A stretch of DNA of 64,000 bases from Azospirillum griseum (GCF_003966125.1 NZ_RXMA01000002.1:62001-126000), one strand, 5' to 3'; positions 1 through 10,584 are shown, counted from the stretch's first letter. Made by a program: numbers and translations. The notes: generated from the letters alone by a model not told the origin.

Positions 1-764
1 AGCGACACCAGCGCGCGGACGCGGTCGTCGTTCTGGCTGATGATGAGCACCACGTCGCCACGCCGGGCGATCTGGAGCTTTTCTTCGGAAATCGGATCGA
101 ACTCCAGGGTGAAGGTGTATCCCGACCGCGCGATGATCGCCCCGGTGGTCCCGTTGAACACGATGGCTTCGGAAAGCGCGCGCAGCATGGATTGGGTGGC
201 GACGATCTGCTCGAACCGCTGCGGGTCGCTCGACAGCCGGGCTTCCTGCGACAGATCGTTGGCCATGGCCAGCGCGTCGGCGCGGATGTTCTGCTGATGT
301 TCGTGCAGATAGGCGCTGGCGACCACCAACGATTCATTCACCGCCGTGCGGACCCGGTCGCTGAACCAGCTTTGCACACCCACGTAAAAGAAGATGGTGG
401 AAAACACCGCCATGATGATGGCCGGGGCCACCGCCAGCAGGCTGAACACCAGAACGAGCCGGGTGTGCAGCCGCGATCCGGCCAGTCCACGCCGCCGCCC
501 CATCCAGATTCCGACGATCCGGCGGGAAATCAACACGCCCAGCGTCAGCAGCAGCGCCAGATCCAGCGTCAGCAGCAGGGTGACAGTGCGCGGGTTGGAT
601 TGACCGAACGGCGCGCTTTCCGTCATCGCCGCGTAGGTGGCAAAACCGGCGGCGAGCGCTGCCAGCGACAGCGCGACCGCCAGACGCTTGGTCAACCCCA
701 TGCGGGCCGACCAGCGGAGAACGCGTTGCCACAAAGGGGTTTGACTGTCTGTCGTGGAGGTCAT
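1..764 (-). CDS. ntrY: NtrY sensor histidine kinase, N-terminal part (cut by window edge)
   Basis: Membrane histidine kinase of the NtrY-NtrX two-component system, which acts in nitrogen and redox control next to NtrBC. The visible 254 codons begin [18 protein letters not shown] and read without a stop to the window edge. They contain hydrophobic segments near residues 29-46, 60-80 and 104-128, then a periplasmic sensor stretch starting [21 protein letters not shown], as in the NtrY family. HAMP, PAS and kinase domains would lie outside the window. It follows ntrC on the same strand after a 165-bp gap that holds a hairpin, so it may be partly uncoupled from ntrBC. The identity rests on the membrane layout and on its place downstream of nifR3-ntrB-ntrC. 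The ATG at 764 has only a weak ribosome binding site. Confidence 0.9.
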   Translation of the reverse strand, partial: MTSTTDSQTPLWQRVLRWSARMGLTKRLAVALSLAALAAGFATYAAMTESAPFGQSNPRTVTLLLTLDLALLLTLGVLISRRIVGIWMGRRRGLAGSRLHTRLVLVFSLLAVAPAIIMAVFSTIFFYVGVQSWFSDRVRTAVNESLVVASAYLHEHQQNIRADALAMANDLSQEARLSSDPQRFEQIVATQSMLRALSEAIVFNGTTGAIIARSGYTFTLEFDPISEEKLQIARRGDVVLIISQNDDRVRALVS

Positions 765-850
765 GATCCGGCGCGACTCTGTTGCCGGAATGATACACCT
801 CTGTTGCCGCATTGCCAAGCGACAACCGCAAGCCCGTTTTCAAGCGGATT

Positions 851-884
851 CTGCCCCTTTCCCGCCGTTGCGGCGAAGGGGCAG
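851..884 (-). terminator. Hairpin between ntrC and ntrY
   Basis: Inverted repeat CTGCCCCTT...AAGGGGCAG with an inner CGCCG/CGGCG stem and a 3-nt loop. It lies 46 bp after the ntrC stop and 87 bp before the ntrY start. No strong U run follows, so it may be a partial terminator or an RNA-processing or stability hairpin that sets the ntrC:ntrY ratio. Confidence 0.45.
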
Positions 885-929
885 AAGCGCTGTCGCAGAA
901 AAGTCACAAGCGCGCCCGCCAACGACCGC

Positions 930-2378
930 TCACTTGATGCCGCGCATCACCTGGATGTCGAGGTCCCGGATCTTCTTGCGCAGGGTGTTGCGGTTCAACC
1001 CCAGCATCTGCGCCGCCTTGATCTGGTTGCCGCGCGTCGCCGACAGGCTGAGCGAGATCAGGGGCCGCTCGATCTCGCGCAGCACCCGGTCATACAGACC
1101 GTTGGACGGGATGCCGTCCTTGTGCGCGGCGAAATAATCCTTCAGATGGCGTTCGACCGCCGCCGACAGGCCCTCGCTCTGGGTTTCCTCCACCGGCTGG
1201 GCGGCGGGGGTGGCGTCGGCCAGTTCGGCCTCAACCACATCCAGGCTGATGACCTCCTGGGAATAGAGCGCGGCCAGACGACGGACCAGATTTTCCAACT
1301 CGCGGACGTTGCCCGGCCAGCGATAGCGCTTCAACCGGTCCATCGCCCCCTGGTCGATGCTCTTGGCGGGCAGCCCCTGGCTGATGCCGAGATTCAGGAA
1401 ATGGCGGACCAGCAGCGGCACATCCTCCGTCCGCTCGCGCAGCGGCGGCAGACGGATGGGGACCACGCACAGCCGGTAGAACAGATCCTCGCGGAACAGG
1501 CCCTGGCGGATCAGCGTCCGCAGATCGCGGTGGGTGGCGGCGATGATGCGCACGTCGGTCTTGATCGGGGTGCGCCCGCCGACCGTCGTGTATTCGCCCT
1601 CCTGCAACACGCGCAGCAGGCGGGTTTGCGCCTCCAGCGGCATGTCGCCGATTTCGTCGAGGAACAGGGTCCCGCCCTGGGCCTGTTCAAACCGCCCGGT
1701 CGACCGGTTGGTCGCCCCGGTGAAGGCCCCCTTCTCGTGGCCGAACAGTTCGGATTCGATCAATTCGCGCGGGATGGCCGCCATGTTGATGGCGACAAAG
1801 GCCCCGTTGCGCCGCTTGCCGTAATCGTGCAGGGCACGGGCCACCAGCTCCTTGCCGGTCCCGGACTCGCCGGTGATCATCACCGTCAGGTCGGTCCCCA
1901 TCAGGCGGGCGAGCACCCGGTAGATTTCCTGCATCGCCGGGGAGCGGCCAATCAGCGGCAATTGCTCGTCGCCGTCGTTCGGATCGCCCGCCATCGGCGC
2001 GGCGGGGGTGTTGGCGTTCAGCGCCCGCTCCACCACCGACACCAGCTCCTTCAGGTCGAAGGGTTTGGGCAGATATTCGAACGCGCCACGTTCAGCCGCC
2101 TTCAGCGCGGTGATCAACGTGTTTTGCGCGCTCATCACGATGACGCGCAATTCGGGCCGCAGCTTCTTGATGCGCGGAATCAGGTCCAGGCCGTTTTCAT
2201 CGGGCATCACCACGTCGGTGATGACCAGATCGCCCTGGCCGTCGGCCACCCAGCGCCACAGGGTGGCGGCGTTGCCGGTGGTGCGCACCTCGTGCCCCAA
2301 CCGGCCCAACGCCTGGGTGAGAACGGTGCGGATGGCGCGGTCGTCGTCCGCGATGAGGATGGTCGCCGCAGTCATCAA
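930..2378 (-). CDS. ntrC: NtrC, sigma-54-dependent nitrogen response regulator
   Basis: Enhancer-binding activator that turns on nitrogen-limitation genes with sigma-54 RNA polymerase once phosphorylated by NtrB. The 482-residue protein has the family's full length and order. The receiver has the acidic pocket D11-D13 and phospho-acceptor D55 ([12 protein letters not shown]). The AAA+ domain has Walker A GESGTGKE at 170-177, the sigma-54 loop GAFTGA at 217-222 and Walker [10 protein letters not shown] around 237-245. A C-terminal Fis-type helix-turn-helix reads [20 protein letters not shown]. Its ATG overlaps the ntrB stop by 4 bp, so the two are translationally coupled. NtrC proteins with this neighbourhood usually also govern their own operon. 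Confidence 0.97.
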   Translation of the reverse strand: MMTAATILIADDDRAIRTVLTQALGRLGHEVRTTGNAATLWRWVADGQGDLVITDVVMPDENGLDLIPRIKKLRPELRVIVMSAQNTLITALKAAERGAFEYLPKPFDLKELVSVVERALNANTPAAPMAGDPNDGDEQLPLIGRSPAMQEIYRVLARLMGTDLTVMITGESGTGKELVARALHDYGKRRNGAFVAINMAAIPRELIESELFGHEKGAFTGATNRSTGRFEQAQGGTLFLDEIGDMPLEAQTRLLRVLQEGEYTTVGGRTPIKTDVRIIAATHRDLRTLIRQGLFREDLFYRLCVVPIRLPPLRERTEDVPLLVRHFLNLGISQGLPAKSIDQGAMDRLKRYRWPGNVRELENLVRRLAALYSQEVISLDVVEAELADATPAAQPVEETQSEGLSAAVERHLKDYFAAHKDGIPSNGLYDRVLREIERPLISLSLSATRGNQIKAAQMLGLNRNTLRKKIRDLDIQVMRGIK

Positions 2379-3562
2379 CGACTCCCCCGACCGCCCCGGA
2401 CCATCGAAACACCCTGGGACATCTGCGAATCATCATACATGGGCAGCGACACCTTGAAGACGGTTCGGCGCGGCTGGCTGTCGAACTCGATGGTTCCGCC
2501 ATGATCGCCAATGAGTTTCGCCACCAATGCAAGACCAAGGCCAGTTCCGTTCACCTTGCTGGTCACGAACGGGTCGAACAGGTTGGAGCGCAGGTCTTCC
2601 GGGATGCCGTCGCCATTATCCTGAACGGAGACCAGCAACGGCAGATGCAACCGGGTGTCGCCGCCCGGAAGCGCCATGCGCACACCCTGCTGATAGGATG
2701 TGCTGAGCGTGATCTCACCGCCTGTTTCGGGGGCAGCTTCTGCCGCATTTTTAATCAGGTTTAGGAAAACCTGCACAAGTTGGTCGCGATTCCCATAAAC
2801 CGGGGGCAAAGACGGGTCATAGCGCTCAATAAAGCGTATTTTTCGGGCAAACCCGCTTTGGGCGATGGTGCGGACATGCTCCAGCACGGTGTGAATGTTC
2901 ACATCGGCGCGCTCCAGCGGGCGCTCGTCGGAAAACACCTCCATCCGGTTGACCAGGGCGACGATGCGGTCGGCCTCATCGCAGATCAGCCGGGTCAACA
3001 CGCGGTCCTGCTCGTGCGCGTTCTCTTCCAGAAGCTGGGCCGCGCCCCGGATGCCGGACAGCGGGTTTTTCACCTCATGCGCCAGCATCGCCGCCATGGC
3101 GGTGACGGAGCGGGCGGCGTGGCGGTGGGTCAGCGAATTGTCGATCTTGCGGGCGATGGACCGCTCATGCACCGTCAGCAACAGATGGTCCGATGGTTCG
3201 CCCATGGTCGCCACCTGCACCGTCACATGGTGCGGGCCGATGCGCGGGGTGTCGATCACCACCCCTTCCTGCGACACCCGGCGGCTGCCGCGCCGCACCT
3301 GCGCGATCAGGCCCAGAACCGGGCTGTCGGGCGGCAGCAGTTCGGTGAGAGCCATTCCGGCCATGGAATTGAAGGACAGGTCGAAAAACTCCTGCGCCTC
3401 CAGATTGACGAAGCGGATCTCGTTGGCTCCATCAATCACCAGCACCGGGTCGGGCAGCGCGTTGAGAACCACCGACGGGTCTATGCTGGTTGGACGGGCG
3501 GCGGAGGAACGGCTCCGGCTGCGGCCGCGCGGCGGCGGATCATCGGTCGGCAGGGGGTCCAT
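2375..3562 (-). CDS. ntrB: NtrB, nitrogen regulation sensor histidine kinase
   Basis: Soluble histidine kinase/phosphatase that phosphorylates NtrC under nitrogen limitation and is controlled by PII proteins. The 395-residue sequence has a PAS domain (about residues 30-130, with [16 protein letters not shown]), an H-box [12 protein letters not shown] with phospho-acceptor H162, an N-box [15 protein letters not shown], and the G1/G2 boxes [12 protein letters not shown] and GTGLGLALV. Its ATG shares one base with the dusB stop (TGATG), and it overlaps ntrC by 4 bp. The three genes therefore form one tightly coupled operon. There are no membrane segments, as expected for NtrB. Confidence 0.97.
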   Translation of the reverse strand: MDPLPTDDPPPRGRSRSRSSAARPTSIDPSVVLNALPDPVLVIDGANEIRFVNLEAQEFFDLSFNSMAGMALTELLPPDSPVLGLIAQVRRGSRRVSQEGVVIDTPRIGPHHVTVQVATMGEPSDHLLLTVHERSIARKIDNSLTHRHAARSVTAMAAMLAHEVKNPLSGIRGAAQLLEENAHEQDRVLTRLICDEADRIVALVNRMEVFSDERPLERADVNIHTVLEHVRTIAQSGFARKIRFIERYDPSLPPVYGNRDQLVQVFLNLIKNAAEAAPETGGEITLSTSYQQGVRMALPGGDTRLHLPLLVSVQDNGDGIPEDLRSNLFDPFVTSKVNGTGLGLALVAKLIGDHGGTIEFDSQPRRTVFKVSLPMYDDSQMSQGVSMVRGGRGSR

Positions 3563-4548
3563 CAGGCGGCCATCCTTTCGATTGCCGGCAGGAAGAAATC
3601 ACGGATGCAGCGGCGCACCGCCTCGGGATCGCCCAACCGGTTGACCTCCTGGCGGAACTCGTTGGAATCGCGGATGCCGGTGGTGTACCAGGCCACATGC
3701 TTGCGGGCGACGCGCACGCCGCCCTCCACCCCGTAATGGGTCAGCATGGCGTCGAAATGCTCCAGCAGCGTGTCCATCCGCTCCGGCAAAGACGGATCGG
3801 GCAGCGGCGTGCCGCCCTCCAGATGGCGCATCACCTGCGCGGGGAACCAGGGGCGGCCATAGGCCCCGCGCCCGATCATCACCCCATCGGCCCCGGATTG
3901 CGCCAGCGCCGCGTCCACCGCCTCCAACGACGTGATGTCACCGTTGACGATGACCGGCAGCGACACCGCCTCTTTCACCCGGCGGACAAAGGACCAGTCG
4001 GCGGAGCCGGTGTAGAACTGGTTGCGGGTGCGGCCATGCACCGTGATCATTTTGATCCCGCAGTCCTGCGCGATGCGGGCCAGCGTCGGGGCGTTGCGGT
4101 TGCTTTCGTCCCAGCCGGTGCGCATCTTCAGGGTGACGGGGATGCGCACGGCCTTGACCGTCGCCTCCAGAATGCGGGCGGCGTGGACTTCATCGCGCAT
4201 CAGCGACGACCCGGCGTTGCCGTTCACCACCTTCTTGACCGGGCAGCCGAAATTCAGGTCGATCAGCGCGGCCCCGCGATCCTCGTTCAGCTTGGCCGCC
4301 TCGGCCATCACCTCCGGCTCGCACCCGGCGAGTTGGACCGCCATCGGAAATTCTTCCGGTTCGGTCTGGACCATGCGCAGGGTTTCGCGATTCTCGCGGA
4401 TCATCGCCTGGCTGGCGACCATCTCCGACACCACAAGGCCGCAGCCCGCGCGCTTCACCAACCGGCGAAAGGGCAGATCGGTGACGCCCGACATGGGGGC
4501 CAGGATGACGGGACCGGCGAGCGTGATGGGGCCGATTTGAAGGGTCAT
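3562..4548 (-). CDS. dusB: tRNA-dihydrouridine synthase DusB (NifR3)
   Basis: Flavin enzyme that reduces specific uridines in tRNA to dihydrouridine. It is historically called nifR3 because it leads the ntrBC operon in Azospirillum and Rhodobacter. The TIM-barrel sequence starts with [17 protein letters not shown] and carries the catalytic cysteine C102 in [14 protein letters not shown]. It also has the FMN-phosphate region [13 protein letters not shown]...[16 protein letters not shown]. The length (328 residues) is normal. I chose the ATG at 4548, preceded by AGGTG; a GTG two codons earlier at 4554 is also possible. It is the first gene of the ntr operon. Confidence 0.96.
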   Translation of the reverse strand: MTLQIGPITLAGPVILAPMSGVTDLPFRRLVKRAGCGLVVSEMVASQAMIRENRETLRMVQTEPEEFPMAVQLAGCEPEVMAEAAKLNEDRGAALIDLNFGCPVKKVVNGNAGSSLMRDEVHAARILEATVKAVRIPVTLKMRTGWDESNRNAPTLARIAQDCGIKMITVHGRTRNQFYTGSADWSFVRRVKEAVSLPVIVNGDITSLEAVDAALAQSGADGVMIGRGAYGRPWFPAQVMRHLEGGTPLPDPSLPERMDTLLEHFDAMLTHYGVEGGVRVARKHVAWYTTGIRDSNEFRQEVNRLGDPEAVRRCIRDFFLPAIERMAA

Positions 4549-4599
4549 TCGCACCTGCCCGTGTGATGGGCAAAACGGGTGTATGATGAGGAATTAGGC

Positions 4600-4629
4600 A
4601 CCCTAGCACGAATATGCATCATTGTGCAA
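4600..4629 (-). promoter_or_regulatory. Possible sigma-70 promoter of the dusB-ntrBC operon
   Basis: Reading on the minus strand, TTGCAC (4624-4629) is followed after 18 bp by TAGGGT (4600-4605), about 52 bp upstream of the dusB start. The -35 box is good and the -10 box weak. The surrounding 60 bp are more AT-rich than the genome. No sigma-54 -24/-12 element was recognised here. Confidence 0.35.
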
Positions 4630-4710
4630 GTGCGAAGCCCGAGTCGCATTGGCGTTTCAAGGAATTCCGGTGACGCTTCAACGCGTTTCGGGCCGCTTCA
4701 GCCCCGCGCG

Positions 4711-5541
4711 TCAGCTCCAGGCCGGATGTCCCAACAGGATGGTGGACACGAACTTGACCCCCGGATAGGCCAACGTCAGCAACAGATAGGCGATCAGCAC
4801 CAGCCGCGCCGCCCTGCGCCCGCGCATGCCGGTGAGGTGCTGGGCGATCAGCAGCGCCCCCACCACCACGAAGGTCGCCAGCGACAGCAGCGTCTTGTGA
4901 TCCAGACGCAGCGTGGTTCCCTGTTCGAAATGCAGCACCGCCATCCCGGTGGCCAGCCCGATGCCCAGCACCGCTTCGGACGCGATCAACAGGCGCAGTT
5001 GCAGCCGCTCGCTTTCGGCCACCGGCGGCAGGAAGCGGGTCAAGGGGGTGGGGCTTTTGCGCTTCAACGCCCGCTCCTGCAGAAACGCGGCGAGCGAGGC
5101 GACCGCGCTCAACGTCAGCAGGGCGTAGGTGAAGACCGACACGGCGATGTGCAGGTCGATCCACAGCCCCGGCGCGTTGCCGCGCATGATCGGCGCGCGC
5201 GCGTCCTCGGTCAGCGTCGCCAGCGCGCCGACGACGAACAGATAGGGCAGCAGCAGCGGGGCCAGCCGCCACGCCACCCGGTGCAGGCGGCTCAGCGGCA
5301 GGAACAGCGCCATGCAGGCGGCGACCGTCACCCACAGCGCGGTCGAAAAGCCGGTTTGCCATTGCCCGGCCACCTGGAGGATGGCCCACATGCCCGGCCC
5401 GGCGGCGGCCAGCAGCAGCGCCCCCCAAAAGGCCCAGCCGCGCCCATCCTCCCCCCGGCCCGCCACACGGCGATAGGGGTAGACCGATGCGGGCAGCAGG
5501 GCCAGCAACGCCGTGACACTCAAAAGAAAATTCTGCGACAT
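4711..5541 (-). CDS. Cytochrome c assembly (CcsA/YpjD-like) membrane protein
   Basis: Multi-pass inner-membrane protein of the Cytochrom_C_asm (CcsA/YpjD) family, whose best-known members handle heme during cytochrome c maturation; members without other ccs genes nearby, as here, have no settled function. About eight hydrophobic helices are visible in 276 residues. Candidate heme ligands are the conserved histidines in [18 protein letters not shown] and [14 protein letters not shown]. The start was set at MSQNFLLSV (5541), because the longer reading frame adds a non-hydrophobic GC-rich leader. It separates dusB from the divergent ispDF, two genes that are usually direct neighbours in rhizobia. 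Confidence 0.8.
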   Translation of the reverse strand: MSQNFLLSVTALLALLPASVYPYRRVAGRGEDGRGWAFWGALLLAAAGPGMWAILQVAGQWQTGFSTALWVTVAACMALFLPLSRLHRVAWRLAPLLLPYLFVVGALATLTEDARAPIMRGNAPGLWIDLHIAVSVFTYALLTLSAVASLAAFLQERALKRKSPTPLTRFLPPVAESERLQLRLLIASEAVLGIGLATGMAVLHFEQGTTLRLDHKTLLSLATFVVVGALLIAQHLTGMRGRRAARLVLIAYLLLTLAYPGVKFVSTILLGHPAWS

Positions 5542-5655
5542 CAGGCCGACCGCGCTCCTGTCCCCCGCCGCCGCGCCCCGGCTGCACCATCCATTGACAG
5601 GGCCGGACGCGGGTCTTGGCGGAACCACGGCGACAGGCTAGGCTCCGCCGCGATC

Positions 5656-5675
5656 CCGTCAAGGGTCCTTGACGG
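5656..5675. promoter_or_regulatory. 20-bp inverted repeat in the ccsA-like / ispDF divergent spacer
   Basis: CCGTCAAGG-GT-CCTTGACGG: two perfect 9-bp arms around a 2-bp centre, 32 bp upstream of the ispDF start and in the spacer between two divergent genes. The position and symmetry fit a repressor or activator operator. The regulator is unknown. Confidence 0.4.
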
Positions 5676-5706
5676 TCTTTCACCGTTTCATTCGGTCATA
5701 CGAGTC

Positions 5707-6930
5707 ATGTCCATGCCCTCCGGCGCGCCCCTGCCCCGCTCCACCCCGCCTGTCCCGGCCTCCCCCTGCGTCGCCCTGATCGTCGCCGGTGGGTCCGGGC
5801 AACGATTCGGGGCGGAGCGGCCCAAGCAGTATCTGGATGTGCTGGGCGCGCCGATCCTGCGACGGACGGTGCTGGCCTTTCTGCGTCATCCCCAAATCAG
5901 CGGCGTCCGTGTGGTGATCGATCCGGCGTGGCGGGCCGAGTATGACCGCGCCGTTGCCGGTCTGGACCTGCCGGAGCCGGTGGCCGGTGGCGCGACCCGT
6001 CAGGATTCGGTGCGCAACGGGTTGGAGGCGCTGGCCGCCGACTCGCCCACTCCCATCCCCACCCCCGCCCGCGTGCTGATTCACGACGCCGCCCGCCCGC
6101 TGATCGATCCGGCGACCATCACCGCCGTCATCGCCGCGCTCGACGACGCGCCGGGGGCGATTGCCGCCGTTCCGGTCACCGACACGCTCAAGCGCGGCGC
6201 GGACGGGCTGGTCGCCAGCACGGTGGAGCGGACCGGGTTGTGGCGGGCGCAGACCCCCCAGGGCTTCCGTTTTGACGCCATCCTCCACGCTCACCGCGCG
6301 GCGGCCGGTCTGGGTTTGACCGACGACGCGGCGGTGGCCGAACAGGCCGGGTTGTCCGTCCGCCTCATTCCCGCCACCGAGGACAATTTCAAAGTGACCA
6401 CGCCCGACGATCTGACCCGCGCCGCCCGTGTTCTGATGGCCGGGTTGGGCGACGTCCGCACCGGCACCGGCTTTGACGTCCACCGCTTCACCGACGGGGA
6501 TTTCGTCACCCTCTGCGGGCTGCGGGTTCCGCACGACAAGGGGCTGGACGGCCATTCCGACGCCGATGTCGGCCTGCACGCGCTGACCGACGCGCTGCTG
6601 GGGGCCATCGCCGCCGGGGACATCGGCAGCCATTTCCCCCCCAGCGATCCGCAATGGCGCGGCGCGGACAGCGCCCGCTTTCTGCGCCACGCCGCCGATC
6701 TGGTGGCCGAACGCGGCGGAATCATCGCCCATGTCGATGTGACCATCGTTTGCGAACGCCCGAAGGTCGGCCCGCACCGCGCCGCCATGGCCGCACGGAT
6801 TGCCGAAATATTGGGCATCGCCCTGGACAGGGTCAGCGTGAAGGCAACCACCACCGAACGGCTGGGCTTCACCGGGCGTGGCGAGGGCATCGCCGCCCAG
6901 GCCGCCGCCACCGTCCGCCTGCCCGGTTGA
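5707..6930 (+). CDS. ispDF: Bifunctional IspD/IspF of the MEP isoprenoid pathway
   Basis: Fusion of 2-C-methyl-D-erythritol 4-phosphate cytidylyltransferase (IspD) and 2-C-methyl-D-erythritol 2,4-cyclodiphosphate synthase (IspF), typical of alphaproteobacteria. The 407 residues begin, after a short Pro-rich tail, with the nucleotide-binding loop [29 protein letters not shown] and the TPQGF region complete the IspD half (to about residue 250). The IspF half starts at [11 protein letters not shown] with the metal ligands Asp and His, followed by [22 protein letters not shown] and FPPSDPQW. The start is the ATG at 5707; MPSGAP two codons later is equally possible. The pathway supplies precursors for quinones and bactoprenol. 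Confidence 0.95.
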   Translation: MSMPSGAPLPRSTPPVPASPCVALIVAGGSGQRFGAERPKQYLDVLGAPILRRTVLAFLRHPQISGVRVVIDPAWRAEYDRAVAGLDLPEPVAGGATRQDSVRNGLEALAADSPTPIPTPARVLIHDAARPLIDPATITAVIAALDDAPGAIAAVPVTDTLKRGADGLVASTVERTGLWRAQTPQGFRFDAILHAHRAAAGLGLTDDAAVAEQAGLSVRLIPATEDNFKVTTPDDLTRAARVLMAGLGDVRTGTGFDVHRFTDGDFVTLCGLRVPHDKGLDGHSDADVGLHALTDALLGAIAAGDIGSHFPPSDPQWRGADSARFLRHAADLVAERGGIIAHVDVTIVCERPKVGPHRAAMAARIAEILGIALDRVSVKATTTERLGFTGRGEGIAAQAAATVRLPG

Positions 6931-7022
6931 CGCCGGAGTCCCGCGCGGGATCTCTTCCAACCGAAAGGGTTAACGGGTTAAGCTGCGCCAGCGTCCGACC
7001 CTGCACCGGGAGAAATGTGCCG

Positions 7023-7526
7023 ATGTTCCCCGATCTCATCCGTGATCTCGCCGCGCAGACGCTCGCCGAGTATGGATTGGCCGGTTACATGATCGCGACG
7101 GCGGAATCCTGCACCGGCGGCCTGATCGCCGGGGCGCTGACCGACATCGCCGGATCGTCCAAGGTGGTGGATCGTGGCTTCGTCACCTACACCAACATCG
7201 CCAAGACGGAGATGCTGCGCGTCCCCGCCAGCCTGCTGCACGCCCATGGCGCGGTCAGCCCGGAGGTGGCGGTGGCGATGGCGGTTGGTGCGCTGGCGCG
7301 ATCGCGCGCCGATGTGACGGTGGCCGTCACCGGCATCGCCGGGCCGGACGGTGGCAGCGATGAAAAGCCGGTTGGCCGCGTCTACATCGCCACCGCCGTG
7401 CGCGGGGCGGACGCGCGGGCCAAGGAATACACCTTCAGCGGCGACCGCAGCGCCGTGCGCATGGCGACGGTGCAGGCCGCGCTGGAACGTCTGCGTCTGG
7501 CCCGCCCGACCGGCAGTTTCCGCTAA
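7023..7526 (+). CDS. pncC: Nicotinamide-nucleotide amidase PncC (CinA C-terminal domain)
   Basis: Deamidates nicotinamide mononucleotide to nicotinate mononucleotide for NAD recycling. The 167-residue protein consists only of the CinA C-terminal domain, with MIATAESCTGGLIAGALTD near the N-terminus and VAVTGIAGPDGG in the middle. The N-terminal molybdopterin-like domain of full CinA is absent, as in E. coli YgaD. It lies 92 bp downstream of ispDF on the same strand and converges on ratA with an 18-bp gap. Confidence 0.93.
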   Translation: MFPDLIRDLAAQTLAEYGLAGYMIATAESCTGGLIAGALTDIAGSSKVVDRGFVTYTNIAKTEMLRVPASLLHAHGAVSPEVAVAMAVGALARSRADVTVAVTGIAGPDGGSDEKPVGRVYIATAVRGADARAKEYTFSGDRSAVRMATVQAALERLRLARPTGSFR

Positions 7527-7544
7527 CCGTTACGCCGTCAAGCT

Positions 7545-7997
7545 TCACACCTTGGACGCGGCGGCAGGGCCGTACAGCTTTTCCGCCCGCGTTTCAAAGG
7601 CGTGGACCATCCGGCGCACCGCCTCGTTGAACAGCAGGCCCATGATGGATTGGAGCATCTTGGAGCGGAATTCGAAATCGACGTAGAAATCGACGCAGCA
7701 ACCGCCCGGATGATCCAGGAAAATCCAGTGATTGTTGAGATACTGGAACGGCCCGTCGGTGTATTGGACGTTGATCCGCCGCTCGGCCTCGTTCAGCTCC
7801 ACCCGCGAGGTGAAGCGTTCGCGGACCATCTTGAATCCGATGATGAGGTCCGCGAACATCACAGCGCCTTCGCGCTTGCGGATGCGGGCGGCCAGACACC
7901 AGGGCAGAAATTCCGGGTACTTCTCCACATCGGCGACCAGCGCGTACATCTGCTCCGGCGTGTAGGGAAGTGTCTTCTTTTCCGCGTGCGTCGGCAT
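7545..7997 (-). CDS. ratA: RatA/Coq10-type START-domain protein
   Basis: Small SRPBCC/START-fold protein (150 residues) of the COQ10/RatA family. Eukaryotic members bind coenzyme Q and support respiration; the E. coli homologue was named for a ribosome-association toxin role. Family signatures visible are LPYTPEQMYALVADVEKYPEFLPWC at the start and the C-terminal LFNEAVRRMVHAFETRAEKLYG. It follows lipA by 36 bp on the same strand and ends the minus-strand run containing lipoate synthase and pyruvate dehydrogenase. A role in quinone function is the more plausible reading here, but that is inference. Confidence 0.85.
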   Translation of the reverse strand: MPTHAEKKTLPYTPEQMYALVADVEKYPEFLPWCLAARIRKREGAVMFADLIIGFKMVRERFTSRVELNEAERRINVQYTDGPFQYLNNHWIFLDHPGGCCVDFYVDFEFRSKMLQSIMGLLFNEAVRRMVHAFETRAEKLYGPAAASKV

Positions 7998-8033
7998 ACC
8001 CGTACCCTGTCCAATCCCTCAGTCCGGCTGCGA

Positions 8034-8990
8034 TCAGCCGACGGTGGCCCCCAGCTTGCGCAGGCGCGCCTCCCGCAGTTTCGCAAAATCGTCGCCCGCG
8101 TGGTAGGACGAGCGCGTCAACGGCGACGACGCCACCAGCAGGAAGCCCTTGCCCCGGCCCATCGTCGAATAGCCGTCGAACTCCTCCGGCGTCACGAAGC
8201 GATCGACCGCCGCGTGCTTGGGCGTCGGCTGGAGATACTGCCCAATCGTCAAAAAGTCCACATCGGCGGCGCGGAGATCGTCCATCACCTGCCCGACCTC
8301 CTCCTTCGTCTCGCCCAGCCCGGCCATCATGCCGGACTTGGTGAAGATGGTCGGATCCAGTTCCTTCACCCGCGCCAGCAGTTGCAGCGAGGTGAAATAG
8401 CGGGCACCCGGACGGATGGTCGGGTACAGGCGCGGCACGGTTTCCAGATTGTGGTTGAACACGTCGGGGCGGGACTCGACCACGACCTCAACCGCGCCCT
8501 TCTTCTTCTGGAAGTCGGGGGTCAGGATTTCGATGGTGGTGCTGGGCGAGGCCGCGCGCACCGCGCGGATGGTGCGGGCGAAATGCTCCGCCCCGCCATC
8601 CTCCAGATCGTCGCGGTCGACGGAGGTGATGACGACGTGGTGCAGCTTCAACTGCCCGACGGCCTCCGCCACCTTCTCCGGCTCATGCGGGTCCAGCTTG
8701 TCCGGGCGGCCGGTTTCCACGTTGCAGAACGCACAACCGCGCGTGCAGATCGACCCCAGAATCATGAAGGTCGCGTGCTTCTGCTTCCAGCATTCGCCGA
8801 TGTTGGGGCACGCCGCCTCTTCGCACACCGTGTTGAGCTTCAAGCCGCGCATCAGGCTGCGCGTCTCGTTGTACTCCTGGCTCATCGGGGCCTTGACGCG
8901 GATCCAGGCGGGTTTGCGCTGGATCGGGTTGTCCGGCTTGTGGGCCTTTTCGGGATGGCGCAGCTTATCGGTCTGGTCGACGAGGGACAT
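8034..8990 (-). CDS. lipA: Lipoyl synthase LipA
   Basis: Radical-SAM enzyme that inserts two sulfurs into protein-bound octanoyl groups to make lipoyl cofactor. The auxiliary cluster motif C56-EEAA-C61-PNIGE-C67 and the radical-SAM motif C82-TRG-C86-AF-C89 are both intact, and the 318-residue length is normal. The start is [10 protein letters not shown]; a longer upstream reading gives non-conserved sequence. Its place beside lpd and pdhABC makes functional sense, because both the E2 and E1-beta proteins here carry lipoyl domains that need this enzyme. Confidence 0.97.
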   Translation of the reverse strand: MSLVDQTDKLRHPEKAHKPDNPIQRKPAWIRVKAPMSQEYNETRSLMRGLKLNTVCEEAACPNIGECWKQKHATFMILGSICTRGCAFCNVETGRPDKLDPHEPEKVAEAVGQLKLHHVVITSVDRDDLEDGGAEHFARTIRAVRAASPSTTIEILTPDFQKKKGAVEVVVESRPDVFNHNLETVPRLYPTIRPGARYFTSLQLLARVKELDPTIFTKSGMMAGLGETKEEVGQVMDDLRAADVDFLTIGQYLQPTPKHAAVDRFVTPEEFDGYSTMGRGKGFLLVASSPLTRSSYHAGDDFAKLREARLRKLGATVG

Positions 8991-9195
8991 GGCGGAACGA
9001 CTCCCGACCGCCGACGCGTGGCGGCCCCGAAGAAAGGAACGGTGACAGCGGCGCGCCCGCCCACATTGGCGGACAGCCCCCGGCGGATAGGCCGGATCGC
9101 GCGCCCGGTCAAGCTGAAACGCACCCCGCGATGCGGTCATGCCCGGCTGTGGGGCCGGGCATGACGCATCACAGGATCAGGAACGGCGATCCGGA

Positions 9196-10584
9196 TTAGA
9201 AATGGATCGCGCGCCCATAGGCATCAAGCACCGACTCATGCATCATTTCCGACAGGGTCGGGTGCGGGAACACCGTGTGCATCAGTTCGGCTTCGGTGGT
9301 TTCCATGGTCTTGGCGACGCCGTAACCCTGGATCAGCTCCGTCACCTCGGCTCCGATCATGTGCGCGCCCAGCAGTTCGCCGGTCTTGGCGTCGAACACG
9401 GTCTTGACCAGACCCTCCGGCTCGCCCAGCGCGATGGCCTTGCCGTTGCCCACGAAGGGGAAACGGCCGACCTTCACCTCATGCCCCAACTCCTTGGCCT
9501 TCTTCTCCGTCAGGCCGACCGAAGCGACCTGCGGGTGGGAATAGGTGCAGCCCGGGATGTTGCGGACGTTCAGCGGGTGCGGGTGCTTGCCCGCGATGTG
9601 CTCCGCCACGATCACGCCCTCGTGGCTGGCCTTGTGGGCCAACCAGGGCGCGCCGGTGACGTCGCCGATGGCGTACACGCCCGGCTCGTCGGTCTCGCAA
9701 TAGGGGTTGGTCTGGATGTGACCACGGTCGGTCTTGACCTTGGTGTTCTCCAGCCCGAGATTTTCCGTGTTCGGCGAGATGCCGACGGCGACGATCACGC
9801 GGTCAACGGTGATGTCTTCCGTCTTGCCGCCATGCTCGACCGCCACGGTGACGCTGTCGGCCCCCTTGCGCAGGTTCCCGGCCTTGCCGCCGGTGATGAT
9901 GCGCATGCCCTGCTTTTCTAACGCCTTGCGGGCGAGGCCGGAGATTTCCTCGTCCTCGACCGGCAGGATGCGGTCCATCACCTCGACGACCGTGACCTTC
10001 GCACCCAGCGCGTTGTAGAAGCTGGCGAACTCGATGCCGATGGCGCCAGAGCCGATGACCAGCAGCGACTTGGGCATGACGTCGGGCGTCATCGCCTTGC
10101 GGTAGGTCCAGACCAGCTTGCCATCGTCTTCCAGGCCGGGCAGCGTGCGGGCGCGGGCACCGGTGGCGATGATGATGTGCTTGGCCCCAAAGGTGCCGAC
10201 CGGCGCGTTGCCCTTCGACACCGCAACCACGCCCTTGCCCGCCAGCTTGGCGGAGCCTTCGATGACCGTGACCTTGTTCTTCTTCAGCAGGTGCTTGACA
10301 CCGCCGTTGAGCTGACCCGCGACCTTGCGCGAGCGCGCCACGACCTTTTCCAGGTCGAAGGTCGGGTTCTGCACGACCAGGCCATAATCGGCGGCGTGCT
10401 TGGCCAGATGCAGCACTTCGGCCGAGCGCAGCAGCGCCTTGGTCGGGATGCAGCCCCAGTTCAGGCAGATGCCGCCCAGGTTTTCACGCTCGATGACGGC
10501 GGTGTGCAGGCCCAATTGCGCGGCGCGGATCGCCGCCACGTAACCGCCCGGCCCGCCGCCGATGACGATGACGTCGTAATTCAT
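9196..10584 (-). CDS. lpdA: Dihydrolipoyl dehydrogenase (E3)
   Basis: Flavoprotein that reoxidises dihydrolipoyl groups and passes electrons to NAD+. The FAD-binding GGGPGGYVAAIRAAQLG opens the protein. The redox-active disulfide is C40-LNWG-C45 in GGICLNWGCIPTKALLRSAE, a Trp-containing variant common among alphaproteobacterial PDH-linked E3s. The C-terminal active-site segment TVFPHPTLSEMMHES supplies the His-Glu pair. Length is 462 residues from MNYDVIVIGG; an in-frame ATG at 10608 would add eight residues. It ends the pdh gene run. Confidence 0.96.
   Translation of the reverse strand: MNYDVIVIGGGPGGYVAAIRAAQLGLHTAVIERENLGGICLNWGCIPTKALLRSAEVLHLAKHAADYGLVVQNPTFDLEKVVARSRKVAGQLNGGVKHLLKKNKVTVIEGSAKLAGKGVVAVSKGNAPVGTFGAKHIIIATGARARTLPGLEDDGKLVWTYRKAMTPDVMPKSLLVIGSGAIGIEFASFYNALGAKVTVVEVMDRILPVEDEEISGLARKALEKQGMRIITGGKAGNLRKGADSVTVAVEHGGKTEDITVDRVIVAVGISPNTENLGLENTKVKTDRGHIQTNPYCETDEPGVYAIGDVTGAPWLAHKASHEGVIVAEHIAGKHPHPLNVRNIPGCTYSHPQVASVGLTEKKAKELGHEVKVGRFPFVGNGKAIALGEPEGLVKTVFDAKTGELLGAHMIGAEVTELIQGYGVAKTMETTEAELMHTVFPHPTLSEMMHESVLDAYGRAIHF

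Noticed and set aside
192-2504. Long 770-codon frame on the plus strand over ntrC and ntrB
   Set aside because: GC-rich antisense shadow; low-complexity His/Arg/Gln composition, no domains, and the opposite strand encodes intact NtrB and NtrC.
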